DNA from: Ianthella basta
Taxonomy: Eukaryota; Porifera; Demospongiae; Verongiida; Ianthellidae
Direction: 5' to 3'
DNA: 64,000 nucleotides
Assembly (NCBI GenBank): GCA_964019415.1
Contig: OZ025871.1
Span: forward strand, 6,452,213-6,516,212
The number at the start of each line of letters is the position of its first letter. Positions within the stretch are counted from its first letter, which is position 1. A program made the position numbers and the translations under genes. The notes under the pieces were generated by a model. That model was not told where the DNA came from, ran no database searches, and saw only the letters and a program-made list of their open reading frames with translations. Shown piece by piece: positions 9,058 through 21,019 of the stretch.

Positions 9058-11800
9058 ACACACATAATATAAAAGCATAATATAAAGTAGCCCAAACACA
9101 TTGTATATTGGCCAAGTGGCAAAAGCACTGCTGCTTAGGCATTTAGCATGCTGCAATGTTCTCGCTCTTTCACTATTACTGCATGTAGTTGTTCAAAGCC
9201 AGGCACTAGTAGTCAGGTGGGTGTGGTCCACTCTTTGTACATGTTGGTTGCCACTGTGGGCACATCCGTTGTCAGTGTGGTGTTCGCTCCTACCATGCAG
9301 TTGCAAGAGACTGCATGGTTGTACGTACATGGCATATATTGGGCATGGTTTGTAAGAGACTAAGCATTTTACAGTACATTCTGCATATTTGGTACTCTAC
9401 TTTGAGGATTTGCATTCACATACGTTGTACACAGCTAATATAACCTGGTGGGATTGTTTTTGGGTGACACATTCTACTTCACAGTACATTAAACTTGTTT
9501 GCTTATTGTTTGAGGAGGTCCTCCCACTGTACACAACATGCTGCTAGGATATCCTGTGTCCAGGGTAGCTGCGGACTTTGCTTTTATCCTTGTGTGGATG
9601 AAGTACTTCTCTTAACTGATCGGAAATGGTGTGAATACTGATTTCAGTGTGAATGTCACACTGAACAAATAGGTGTGAGCACTGATTGGTGTGGAGGGTA
9701 TTCTGTGTTTTATCAGTGTGTTGCAATCAGCTCTAGTTATATGTATACTTCTGACTTAAATGAATGCAGTGTCTGTTAATGATGGGGTAGTTGTGTACAG
9801 AAAGTTTAGATGTAGATGTGTGATATTGTGAATGATAAGAACTGTTTGTTATGGTGGTGCCGCTATATCTGCCCAGTCATGAAGCTTGCTGCGACGGCAG
9901 GAGATCACTTCACGGGCGAGAGCCAGGTCGTGCATCAGCTCTGGCCACCAAAATAGAGGCATGTTCCAAGTCTTCTTAAAAAAACAGCTGAACAAGTTGC
10001 AGAAGGGACCTGAAAGCGCTTTCTCCAATCGAGGTGTCGGAACAGAGGTTGGGCTGTACTGTAAGAAAGACGGTACGTGGGAACGCTGTGTTATCCGCCA
10101 TGTACACGCACAGGTAAATTGTATACATGTAGAAGCTAGTCTACAGGTTGAAAACGTGTAGTGCGTACTGGAGACTTGCAGTTTGCGGTCGCGCACGTGA
10201 CTTTCCCACACGTTACGGGTTACACATAGGTCAAAAAAAATCTAAATGTCTCTAAATGTCTCTAATGTCACAATTTGCACTGCTTGTTATCATTGCACAG
10301 GAAGGTAACGAAGAAAGCATGACTTGTGCATGGCCAATTAGCTGGCTTCTGATCAAGTTGATCCATGTATGCACCTTTTGCTAAACATTCACAGTACACA
10401 TTTGACCACTTGTGCATAGACTACCTTGCTGTGTTCAGTCCAGCACTCTATTTAGAATGTGTACAGCATACTTCACTCAAACCACCACACAGTGGACATA
10501 CTGAAGCCATGTGTGCACTTGTGGCCTACAGACTGATTTACCCATGGTGGCAGCTGGTGTGTAATTATATAATGGGCCTGCACTAATCTTCACATTAAGC
10601 AATATTTGCAGTGTCTAGTACAACTCTCAAGACTCTCATTTGTAATGTGCTCCCTGGGAACAGCATGGACCTCTACTGCCAGTCAATGCAATTTTGCCTG
10701 CCTTGTTGCAGAAGAAGGCTTCTGTTATGAGCTAGTGCACATTCACATGACTTTCTGAGTCCTTTGAAAGTTAGGAGCAGCAATGTATTGGTCTAGTGGT
10801 AGTAACAGTCCGGAACGCTATTAAAATGGATGGATAAGACTATAAGTGTTTGCTTGCATATACATAGATAATGTTTGTAGCTTTATATGATTACTTAAGT
10901 CTGCTACTAAGCCGGGATGATAGTCTAAGTCAGCTCCTAAGATGGTAAAGAACAGTCTCTGTGAGGTGTATACTTAACAGTTGCAAAGTTTGTAATACAG
11001 TAGTTTAAAAGTTGGCCAAATAAGCTAGAATTGTGCCAACTTTAGGCTGTAAGCTGACTGCTTCCTCTAAACTTGCTTAGCCTGCTGCTGCATCTCCATT
11101 CTGCACTTAAATCATCCACTGACACTTGGCTTGTGACGATGTAAGGCTGTAGTATGTAACAGTGGACACAACAGAGAAGCAATGCATGGAATGGCTTCCT
11201 ACTGTCACCAGTTTGGTACACCAGCCAAATTCATCACCATGATCTGGCCTAGGTCTTTTGTAATCAGAAGAGCAGGAGTAAAAGCAGTACTTTGGAAAAT
11301 CTGTACTGACTCAGGCTCCTCAGATCAGCATAGTCCTTGGGCACCAGGACTGTGAGGTGTGACGCTAGCACTGCGACCCTAGCACTTCACTGAGTAAGAG
11401 TCTATTAACTTTGGCAGAAAGTAATCATGCAATTCTGTTATGTCCTTTCTCTCCACCCTCTAATGAGTGCATTTTCATATGTCTGATTATCTGTAGTTGT
11501 CTCCTCTATATATGATCGTGCTGTAGATAACAGTTAATTTTTCTGCATTTAGAAGTTGTTGTTGAAGTTGAGACTTCAGTAGTGCCTCTGAAACCAGAGG
11601 TATAGGACATGATAGCTCCAGAGGTTATCACTCAGTCACCTTGTCCACATCCTTCAATCTAGTCATGTCCAACACATGCATCTTGTAACTTTCCCTTCAA
11701 TGTATGCAGCATGTTATGGTGTTTTGTGTCTGCTACGTGAATGTAGTGTGTTTGTGACATGCCATTTTATGGCCTTGTGACGAGGTATGTTATATAGCCG
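9058..11800. repeat. Segmental duplication block a, upstream half
   Basis: This stretch recurs with high identity at 32107-34850 (b) and 40790-43520 (c), and its right half at 18010-19570 (d) and 45440-46700 (e). It holds no supported gene. Short open frames (for example 9886-10161 and 10365-10586) are kept in some copies and broken in others, so they look fortuitous. A CACGTG E-box lies at about 10194 in a CpG-richer patch (9890-10220). Confidence 0.7.
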
Positions 11801-11807
11801 CTGTTTA

Positions 11808-12307
11808 TGACGTCATTAAAATGGCGGAAGGCCACGCGCGGTCGCAAGGGACAAGAGAAATAGTGCCACTCAGAGCTCGTACGCTGTCTGTCATTGAAAT
11901 ATACCACAATGTAGAGGTATCGACAGCGTTTTGGTTTCTTGTCATCAGTCAGTGCCACTTCTCACGGTGACTTACGGAAGTTAACAGCGAATGAAGTTGA
12001 ATCGCCTCTGTTGCAGCGTGTCGTTTCCTCCTGCTGGCAGCAACCATCCTACAGCATATTTCCTGGGCCTGTGAGGATTGTAAACAGGACTTGCCACACC
12101 TCTGGCCCAGGGAAGGCCTGCTTGAGGCTAACCACTTCAATCTTTTGTTGGTCTGCGTCGCACTGACACCTTTCAATTGGTTGAATTAGTGCCCTACGCC
12201 CTATAATTGCGCAAGGACTACCGAAGAAGAACACAGCAGCTAACCTCACTGCATGCATAATCAGCATTCAGAGAACCAGAGATACAGGGGATTAAAGGCA
12301 GTGTGTG
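11808..12307 (+). promoter_or_regulatory. Candidate promoter and first exon, copy a
   Basis: A perfect CRE palindrome TGACGTCA (11808-11815, bound by CREB/ATF factors) is followed at once by AAAATGGCGG, a YY1-like initiator motif. About 120 bp of locally CpG-rich sequence follow. A consensus donor GTGTG|GTAAGT lies at 12308. The arrangement suggests a transcription start near 11820 and a first exon of up to about 490 bp. It lies upstream of LRR exon A1 (15113). Five copies share the CRE. Transcription itself is inference. Confidence 0.45.
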
Positions 12308-12309
12308 GT

Positions 12310-12972
12310 AAGTTTTAATTCCCACTCCATTGCTACGTATCTTGTCCTCCCTCTGGACCTCCTTCCTTCTGTTTGCCCTCTCATCACTCCATGACATTTC
12401 TCACAATTGTTCTTTCTCTCAAGCCCCTTCCTCATTACTCCTTCTGCCAGTGCCTACTTCCATCTCTTACCTGCTTTCATTCCTCACACAGTCCAAGCCA
12501 GTCACTTTCAAGCACTAACAGCTTTCAGCTCTGTAGGCCTTCAATAATGAATAACTGCTTTCTAGTTTTGAAATGATTCCCCACCACACCCACTGCTGTC
12601 AGTGCCTGGTTGATTCCCATCTCAGTATGGCCCAACTACTCTAACCATTCCAATCGGGATTCTGGCCCCACCACTCCACTGACATTTCACTGCTTCACAA
12701 TGCCGACAACTGGTACCTAACCTTTGACTGAGGTTTACTTGTTGGTGTACTATATTATTTAGATGTAGCTAACACTTCTGACACTGCTGACCACTGTCTA
12801 ATCATTAAAAGGCTAAGCACCAAGCATGTCAATCCACAAGCTGTGAATTGGATCCAATCTTGCATTCCTGCACCAAAGCTGTCTCTGTGGGTGATACTGT
12901 ATCTGCCCATTAGAATTGTATTGTGGGGTGTTCTGCAGGGATCTCCGTCTGTCATGTCAGTAATGTGTTAAC
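12310..12972 (+). pseudogene. Decayed non-LTR reverse transcriptase, copy a
   Basis: Across frame breaks the plus strand reads GFRPHHST-like (FWPHHSTDISLLHN), then an RT motif A relic (YLDVANTSDTADHCLI, compare DLSKAFDTVDH), then VNPQAVNWIQS, and finally a motif B relic (GVLQGSP). The order matches the RT palm of CR1/Jockey-type elements. Stops and indels show that it is dead. Six copies exist because of the segmental duplication. Confidence 0.6.
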
Positions 12973-13446
12973 AGTAAGTGTTCTTTGGGACACTAGCTGG
13001 GGCACTCCTACCAACCTTGTCAGCTGATGACTGTTGACTTGATGCAATGCTAATAGTGTCAGTATTTCACTGTATACAGTTGTGGTGTATGCAATGCTCA
13101 TCTTGAGTCATGCCCTGCCTTCAGGTACATAGACTGGTTTTGAATGTACAATACCAGAAATCATTCTTCCCTGTCATTGTTGAAATGTAGTTTGATATTT
13201 CTGCCAAAGTTCGTGTACAAATTTGCTATCACTGATTTGGTTGAAACTGCATCTTAAGTTCCTTCAATTGACCAGTTCTCAAAATCTTAATCTCCAAATA
13301 TGGAGATGTACTATTAATAGTTACTAAGTCACATGACATAATATTTGAGGTAATGTATTGGAATAACAGTACTGTAATTTAGCCATAGCAGCTACATATC
13401 TTACTGCTAAGTGGCATTGGATCTCTCTGTCATATTATTCTATCAG

Positions 13447-13600
<154 letters not shown>

Positions 13601-13778
13601 CATGTGTCTGTGTCCAGATCACAAAATCCAGATCTCAAAAGGGTAGGTGGGGATAGCCAGGAGCCTAGAACAGATACTCTGATGTCGTCACTCAAGGCCA
13701 TACCCCCCCTCCCTCATCTCATGGGTCTGTAAGCCCATAGACGAGTACCTCTACTGCATCGAGGAAGCCATGTGACTG

Positions 13779-14610
13779 GGGTGATAAGGCTAGTGTCTCT
13801 GCAGCCAATGGTGCCACTGGTCTTGTTGCAACCTGCTGGCTTACCATGGGGTTCACGTAGTCACGTCACGGGGTCTAAGTAGCTACGTCTTGGCTGTGGT
13901 ATTTCAAGAACAAATACAAGTCTTCTACCTGCTACTGTTAAACTATTGTGCAACTGATTTGGTAGAAACGGCATCTTAAGTTCCTTCAATTGACCAGTTC
14001 TCAAACGGAATGGTCTCCAAATAAGGAGAGATGTACTATAGGTTCTAAGTCACATGTAAGAATGACACAATTTCATGGTAATGTATTGGAATTGTACCGT
14101 AATCTAGCCATTCCAGCTACATAATTCCATGTACTGCTAAGTACTGCACCAGCATCTCCACACTTTTCTATCAGTTACTGTGTGTGTGTGTGTCCCCATG
14201 TTCAGATCACAAAAGCGTAGGTGGGGACGGCCAGGAGATACTCTGATGTCGTCACTCAAGGCCGTGGCCCACCTCATTGGTCTTGCAAGCCCATAGATGA
14301 GTATCCCTACTGCACCGAGGGGGCCATGTGACTGGGGTGATAAGGCTGTCTGTGGTTGTGTGTATGCCTTTTGGTATAACTAGAACAAGCTGAAAGAGGG
14401 CACAGCTTTCAGTCTTCTGATGTGACTGAGATGATAAGGCTAGTGTCTCTGCAGCCAATGGTGCCACTGGTCTTGTTGCAACCTGCTGGCTTACCATGGG
14501 GTTCACGTAGTCATGTCACGTCACGGGGTCTAAGTAGCTACGTCTTGACTGGTATTACAAGAACAAATACAAGTCTTCTACCTGCTACTGTTAAACTATT
14601 GTGCAACTGA
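13779..14610 (+). repeat. Tandem duplication of intron sequence
   Basis: The stretch at 13779-13959 recurs almost unchanged at 14428-14610, both starting GATAAGGCTAGTGTCTCTGC. The flanking TG tract and GGGGATAGCCAGGAG-like text (about 13620-13770) are likewise repeated at about 14180-14340, giving a period of about 640 bp. It is non-coding. Confidence 0.75.
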
Positions 14611-15112
14611 TGTACATTGCCCATTATTTGACTCTTCTTTGCCGACCCTGAGCTTTAGCCTTTTAATGTGTTGCTCATTGTTTCAGACAGCTGTCTGTGG
14701 TCGTGTGTATGCCTTTTACCTAGAACAAGCTGAAAGAGGACACAGCTTTACGTCTTCTGATGTACTCATGTTCTGTGCAGAACTGTTCATACTTTTCTCT
14801 TTGTGGGACAGCTGATGTGTTGCTCAAGCTGTACCTTCCAGACCAGTACTGTTCTAAAAGCATTTGCACACCCTGCTACCTACACTCAGTCTATGTATTT
14901 CTCCTGCTTATACCCCACTTGTTCCCCTATCTAAAGTCTTCTCCAGTCCACATCCCTGCAATGGGTGACCTATTAGCATAGCTGCTTAGCCTTATCTCCT
15001 TCCTCTGTCTCATTGTAAGCCATCCCTCCTTTCACCACCTCCTGCTCTCACAGACTACATATTCTAGATAATTCATATGCTCATGTGTACTTCACCTCCT
15101 TGCTCACTGCAG

Positions 15113-15323
15113 AGCCTGAGCCGTGACCTTCTGGACAAGTTGGCTACATCACTAACTCAGAACAGGACAATGACAAAGCTGGAATTGTGGGGTGGTGGCT
15201 TGGCACCTAATGAAGATGTCAAGATATTCACCCACCACCTCCTGTTGGGCCTCAGCAACAACACTACATTGACAGATTTGACACTGCATCTACCAGAGCA
15301 GTGCTGGGACTGGCCTTGTGATG
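15113..15323 (+). CDS. LRR gene, exon type A, copy 1 (A1)
   Basis: The acceptor CTCACTGCAG ends at 15112 and the donor GATG|GTGAGT starts at 15324. The exon is 211 bp, phase 0 to phase 1. It encodes LLDKLATSLTQNRTMTKLEL and, later, LLLGLSNNTTLTDLTLHL: two leucine-rich-repeat helix-strand units, each in the pattern (A/G)L..N.T(L/M)..L.L. It is the most diverged of the four A copies but keeps length class, phase and LRR register. Exon B2 follows after a 533-bp intron, the shortest in the array. Confidence 0.75.
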
Positions 15324-15856
15324 GTGAGTTGAATGACAGTGTTTGATGTGTCACACTGACCTTGTAAGCTGTGATCATTGTCTGTAAACAGTAATGTGTA
15401 CAGCTTGTCATACATTGCCTTTAGTGGTCCAGGCTCTCTGCAACTAGTGCTGGTAATGATAATGACCAGTGCAGATACTAACTTGAAGGGTCTCAAAGCT
15501 GCTCTCCTTACAACCTGCACTGTGTGCTACCTGGGTCCTAGTGTTTCATATTGTTGTAGCTTTCTAGTTGTTAGTGACGGCATGATATTGTCCACTTGTA
15601 GTTTGATGTACTAATCACTCACACACCTGTCATTTCATTAGGATACTTACATACATGGGATTAATGCAAGTAGAGATTCACTCACTTGTTGTTGATGTAA
15701 TAGTAATGGTAGTAGGTAATTGTACTTGACTGCCAACCATGGCACAACCCATGTAGTTCTAACTGTGTTGTGGAAGGCTTGTCAATGGTGTGTAAACCTT
15801 ATAATGGACCACACTCAAACTTGTAGCGGCTCATTTACAAACCTTTCTCTCTACAG

Positions 15857-15987
15857 GCAATGTGGTGCAGAAGAGTGTGAAAAGGGGCACCTTATGGTAT
15901 GTCCCACTTGATGTGGTGTGTGGTGTTGTGGATTACTTTGAACATGTGGAAGAACTGAAGTGGGCATCAAGGACCCACAGCAGGTAC
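15857..15987 (+). CDS. LRR gene, exon type B, copy 2 (B2), donor uncertain
   Basis: The acceptor TTCTCTCTACAG ends at 15856. The exon enters in phase 1 and reads VKRGTLWYVPLDVVCGVV, then DYFEHVEELKW, aligned with B1. Alignment places the end at 15987 (donor TAC|GTTTGT, weak), giving the family length of 131 bp and phase 0. The stronger-looking donor CAG|GTACGT at 15984 would give 127 bp and a frame clash with the next A exon. The reading frame is open at both sites. It pairs with A1. Confidence 0.65.
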
Positions 15988-16620
15988 GTTTGTATATATT
16001 TTACATCCTTGTGGGCGTTGTGCATTATGTATGCAGAGTCTGCTAACTCATAAGAGGAATACAGGCAACAAAACCTGCTGCCTTTGATTAGCAAACATTA
16101 ATGTAAAATATATACCAGCATGGCCTTTGGCTGTACGTGCTCTGCCTCATGTCACTGGCTGGACAGTGCAAGCTATCTTGTGTCGTTTGACTGGTTCCAA
16201 TTGGCCAACATTGGTGGTATGCATGGTGCCAACTGCACTTTGGTGACACTGGCTGGACAGCGTTGATGTTGTTTGCATTGGCCTAGGCCCAGCCATCCAC
16301 TTTCGTGCATGCACATATACTCACAAGTGTGTGTGCAACAGCAGTGTACAGTAGCTGTAGGTGGCAAGGGCCCTAGCTGAGTATCAAAATGTGACTGTCT
16401 GTGCACAAGTGATTTAGCTGGCATGCGAGGAACTTGCAAGTATGCCCTTTGACCCACACACACCAGGGCTGTGATTTGTGAGAAGGTTGAGGGGGCCTGT
16501 CCCACTTCTAAGAAAACTGGAGGGGGACACTGACATGGACACTTGGACTTGGACACTGACACTGCTACTCTACACTTCGCTGAGTAAGGGTGTTATATAA
16601 TTACTTTGGTTAAAATTGCA
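15988..16620. repeat. Intronic sequence including a three-copy repeat
   Basis: Bases 16186-16440 recur at 17555-17790 and 45005-45240 (from GCCAACATTGGTGGTATG through CACATATACTCACAAGTGTGTG). No gene is seen. Confidence 0.6.
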
Positions 16621-17552
16621 TTGCTAGGTATCTTATCCTCCCTCTGAAACTCTTTCCTTCCGTTTGCCTTCTCATCACTCCATGGCATTTCTCACGCACT
16701 CACCTACTACCATCTCTTGCCTGTTTTCATTCCTCACACAGTCCAAGCTAGTCACTTTCAAGCACTAACAGCTTTCAACTCTGTAGGCCTTCAATTATGA
16801 ATAACTACTTTCTAGTTGAAATGATTCCTCACCACACCCACTGCTGTCAGTGCCTGGTTGATTCCCATCTCAGTATGGCTCAACTACTCTACCCATTCCA
16901 ATTGGGATTCTGGCCCCACCACTCCACTGACATTTCACTGCTTCACAATGCCGACAACTGGTACCTAACCTTTGACTGAGGTTTACTTGTTGGTGTCGGA
17001 TTTTGGACTCTCGCTGTCTCTTCTGGTCGTTCTCGCGCTGCGCAATCAAGCGCCGAACGTTTTGCGAAGTTCGCACCATTTTGGTGTGTGGCCAGAAAGC
17101 TACCACGTAGCACTTAGCGACAAGAACGAATGTAGACGGCTGTTGAACAAATAGTCCAGCAGCTAGAGCGGCTCCTAGGTTCTTTTCTGGGTCACAGAAG
17201 TGCCAGCAAGTAAAATACAAGCGTTCGCTTACCGTTCTCGTCTTCTTCGGCAGCACACACTTGCGAAGAATCTAGAGCTGGGCCACGAACACCCCATAGC
17301 CTTCCTAAGGAACAGCACCATGGAATGCAACACCCAATGTCAACATTTTGCGCGAGGAAAGCCAGGAAAGCCACGGAAAAACAAAAGTACGGGGCTTGTA
17401 CGTAGCCGCCATTTTTAAGTTGGGCTCACAGTACACGAGCGCGAAGTTTGGAATTGGGTCCTAATGGGTTAAATGGCTAAGCACAATGCATGTCAATCCA
17501 CAAGCTGTGAATTGGATCATATCTTGCATTCCTGCACCAAAGCTGTCTCTGG
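16620..17552 (+). pseudogene. Decayed non-LTR RT, copy x, split by a MITE
   Basis: This is the same relic as at 12310. The part up to the FWPHHSTDISLLHNADNWY stretch lies at 16620-16996. The reading is then interrupted by a 476-bp insert (16997-17472) and resumes at 17473-17552 with the NPQAVNW segment. The motif A segment between them was lost with the insertion. Confidence 0.55.
16997..17472. mobile_element. Partial piggyBac-type MITE, copy 1
   Basis: The right end reads CCTAATGGG|TTAA, the mirror of the TTAACCCATTAG end of the intact MITE at 52327, and it abuts a TTAA target. The left end lacks this terminus. The insert also replaced about 60 bp of the RT relic, so a deletion is likely. 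A copy with the same borders lies at 44468-44924, so the event predates the duplication. Some short open frames and a GAGAACG|GTAAGC donor-like site on the minus strand hint at captured exon sequence, but this is unproven. Confidence 0.5.
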
Positions 17553-18009
17553 GTCATTGCCAACATTGGTGGTATGGATAGTAACAACTGCAGATAGGTG
17601 ACACTGGCTGGCTGCAGGTGTTGTCTGCACTGGCCTAGGCCCAACCATGCACATTCGTGCATGCACATATACTCACAAGTGTGTGTGCAACAGCAATGTA
17701 CAGTAGCTGTAGGTGGCAAGGGCCCTGAGTATCAAAATGTGACTGTCTGATACTATTAGCTGGCACGCGAGGAACTCACTACACATAGTGTGGTCCTCGT
17801 TAGTGCTTGACCATAAACAAACAGTGGGAAGTGAGGTGAGCCCCACTGGCCACAGTAAACAAATAGAATATGATAATTGGTGTGAATATTGAAGGATTTC
17901 AGGTAATCAACACATCTAGCATGCTTAGAAGATGAAGAAGAATTAATGTCACAATTTGCTAGTTATCTGTGTATTTGGTATGTCTGGTATCCCACTCTAA
18001 CATGTTCAG

Positions 18010-19570
18010 TAGACATGGCACATGGAGGCAACGAACAGAGCATTACTTGTGCTCGACCACTTTGCTGGCTTCTGAGCGAGTGGATCCATGTGGTCCATCC
18101 CACCTTTTGCTAAACATTCACAATACACAATTGACCACTTGTGCATAGACTACCTTGCTGTGTTCAGTCCAGCACTCTATTAAGAATGTGAACAGCATAC
18201 TTCACTCAAACCAACACACAGTGGACATACTGAAGCCATGTGTGCACTTGTGGCCTACAGACTGATTTACCCATGGTGGCAGCTGGTGTGTAATTATATA
18301 ATGGGCCTGCACTAATCTTCACAGCAAGCAATGTTTGCAGTGTCTAGTGCAACTCTTGATACTCTCATTTGGAATGTGCTCCCTGGGAACAGCATGGACC
18401 TCTACTGCCTCCTTTATTGCAGAAGATGGCTTCCATTTTGAGTGCACATTGCTTTTTGGTTCATTGAAAGTTATTAGAAGCAACAATGTATTGGTCTAAT
18501 GGTAGTAAAGTCAAATGTTAGCAAAGGCATTGGAACACTTTTATAATAGTTTGGTAACTTAAAGTCTAAAAGTGTTGTGCTCGCTTATACATAGATATGT
18601 AGCTTTATGGGATTACTTAAGTCTGCTGGTAATCGGAATGGTAAAGAACAGTATCTGTGAGGTGTATAATTAACAGTTGAAAAGTTTGTAATACAGTAGT
18701 TCAAAGGTGGCCAAATTGGCTAGGACTGTGCCAACTTTAGGCTGTAAGCTGACTGCTTCCTCTAAACCTGCTTAGCCTGCTGCTGCATCTCCGCTCTGCA
18801 CTTAAATCATCCACTAGCACTTGGCTTGTGACGATGTAAGGCTGTAGTATGTAACAGTGGACACAACAGAGAAGCAGTGCATGGAATGGCTTCCTACTGT
18901 CACCAGTTTGGTACAACAGCCACGTTCATCACCATGATCTGGCCTAGGTCTTTTGTAATTGAAAGAACAGGAGTAACAGCAGCACTTTGGAAGATCTGTA
19001 CCGACTAGGGCTCCTCCGATCACTGTAATCCTTGGGCACCAGGACTGTGAGGTGTGAGAAGACTGAAGGGACCTATCCCCCTTCTAAGAAACTGAAGGGG
19101 GGAGGGGGGCACTGACTTGGACACTATCACTGCTTCCCTAGCACTTCACTGAGTAAGGTGTATTAAAATTACTGTGGTTAAAAGCAATTATGCAATTCTG
19201 TTATGTCCTTTCTCTCCACCTTCTAATGAGGGCATTTTCAAACGCGTAGTTGTCTCCTCTGTGTATAGTGCTGCTGAAGGTAAAAGCTATTTTTTCTGCA
19301 TTTTGGAAGTTGTTGTTGAAGCTGAAACTTCAGTAGTGCCTCTGAAGTTAGAGGTAGCTACCAGGACATGATAGCTCCAGAGGCTATCACTCAGTCACCT
19401 TGTCCACATCCTCCAATCTAGTCATGTCTAGCTCATGCATCTTGTAACTATCTCTTCAATGTGTGCAGCATGCTATGATGTTTTGTGTCTGCTTAATAAG
19501 TGAATGTAGTGTGTTTTTGACATGCCATCTTATGGCCCTGTGTGCCCTGTGTGACGCTGTAGTTAGCCGC
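18010..19570. repeat. Segmental duplication block d, upstream half
   Basis: This is homologous to 10330-11800 and 45460-46700. It shares with block e a GAAGGGGGGAGGGGGGCACTG patch (19083-19105), so d and e are sister copies. The 73-codon open frame of block a is broken here, which argues against a gene. Confidence 0.7.
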
Positions 19571-19576
19571 TATTTG

Positions 19577-19961
19577 TGACGTCATTAAAATGGCGGGTGG
19601 TCACACGCGCGGTCGCAAGGAACAAGAGAAGTGGTACTTCACACACAGCTCGCACGTTGTCTGTGATTGAAACTTACAACAAGCCACCCAGTGTAGAGGT
19701 ATCGACAGCGCTTCGGTTTCTTATCTGTCAGCACTACTTCTCACGGTGACTTACGAAATTCGCAGCGAAAAAAGTTGGATCACCCTCGATCTGTTGCAGC
19801 GTGTCGTTTCCTCCTGCTGCCAGCAACCATCCTACACCATATTTCCAGTATTGCCCTATAATTGTGAAGGACAACTGAAGAGCAACACAACAGCTAACCA
19901 CACTGCATGCATCATCAGGATTCAGAGAACCAGAGATACAGGGCATTACAGGCAGTGTGTG
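19577..19961 (+). promoter_or_regulatory. Candidate promoter and first exon, copy d
   Basis: TGACGTCA at 19577-19584 is followed by TTAAAATGGCGGG and a CpG-bearing ACACGCGCGGTCGCAAGG stretch. The candidate first exon ends at the consensus donor GTGTG|GTAAGT at 19962. It precedes exon A2 (26619). It lacks a block of about 115 bp present after the CRE in copies a-c. Confidence 0.45.
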
Positions 19962-19974
19962 GTAAGTATTAATT

Positions 19975-20640
19975 ACCACTCCATTACTACGTATCTTGTC
20001 CTCCCTCTGGACCTCCTTCCTTCTGTTTGCCCTCTCACCACTCCATGGCGTATCTCACACACTTCACAGTTGTTCTTTCTCTCAAGCCTCTTCCTCATCA
20101 CTCCTACTGCCAGTGCCTACTTCCATCTCTTGCCTGTTTTCATTCCTCACACAATCCAAGCCAGTCACTTTCAAGCACTAACAGCTTTCAGCTCTGTAGG
20201 CCTTCAATAATGAATAACTGCTTTCTAGTTTTGAAATGATTCCTCACCACACCCACTGCTGTCAGTGCCTGGTTGATTCCCATCTCAGTATGGCCCAACT
20301 ACTCTACCCATTCCAATTGGGATACTGGCCCCACCACTCCACTGACATTTCACTGCTTCACAATGCCGAGAACTGGTACCTAACCTTTGACTGAGGTTTA
20401 CTTGTTGGTGTACTATATTATTTAGATGTAGCTAACACTTCTGACACTGCTGACCACTGTCTAATCATTAAAGGGCTAAGCACCATGCATGTCAATCCAC
20501 AAGCTGTGAATTGGATCCAATCTTGCATTCCTGCACCAAAGCTGTCTCTGTGGGTGATACTGTATCTACCCATTAGAATTGTATTGTGAGGTGTTCTGCA
20601 GTGATCTCCATCTATCATGTCAGTAATGTGTTAACAGTAA
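19975..20640 (+). pseudogene. Decayed non-LTR RT, copy d
   Basis: This is the same relic as at 12310, with motif A-like DVANTSDTADHCLI, then NPQAVNWIQS, and several stops. It is non-functional. Confidence 0.55.
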
Positions 20641-21019
20641 GCGTTCTTTGGGACACTAGCTGGGGCACTCCTACCAACCTTGGCAGCTGATGACTGTTGA
20701 CTTGATGCAATGCTAATAGTGTCAATATTTCACTGTATACAGTTGTGGTGCATGCAATGATCAATTTTAGTTATGCCTTAATTGCCTTCAGGTACATAGG
20801 GAGGTTAGATAGATAGATAGATAGATAAATTTTCATTTGAACAGGAAGTACCCCTTCAGCAAAGAATCTGGTCTTCTAGGGGGTCCTGAAAATTTACAGA
20901 TAAGGTAAACTAGAAATAGAAACAATTTACAATGTGCTTATATGGAGATGGCTAATGAGGAAAAAAGGGAAACATGTGTCATTTGCAAGCTTAAATTAAT
21001 TAAAATGAGAATGAAGATT

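Noticed and set aside
9886-10161. 91-codon frame with homologues at 33010 and 41700
   Set aside because: One of the three copies is frameshifted by an extra A in the run near 33030, and there is no known domain. It lies in a CpG-richer patch that may be regulatory instead.
10365-10586. 73-codon frame also present at 33414, 42088 and 45535
   Set aside because: It is broken in block d near 18110 and shows no protein-like conservation. The open copies are nearly identical DNA, so conservation is uninformative.
16870-17374. Minus-strand frames over the partial piggyBac-type MITE as a transposase
   Set aside because: No DDE-type motif is seen, the frames span the MITE border into the RT relic, and they are interrupted differently at 44468-44924.
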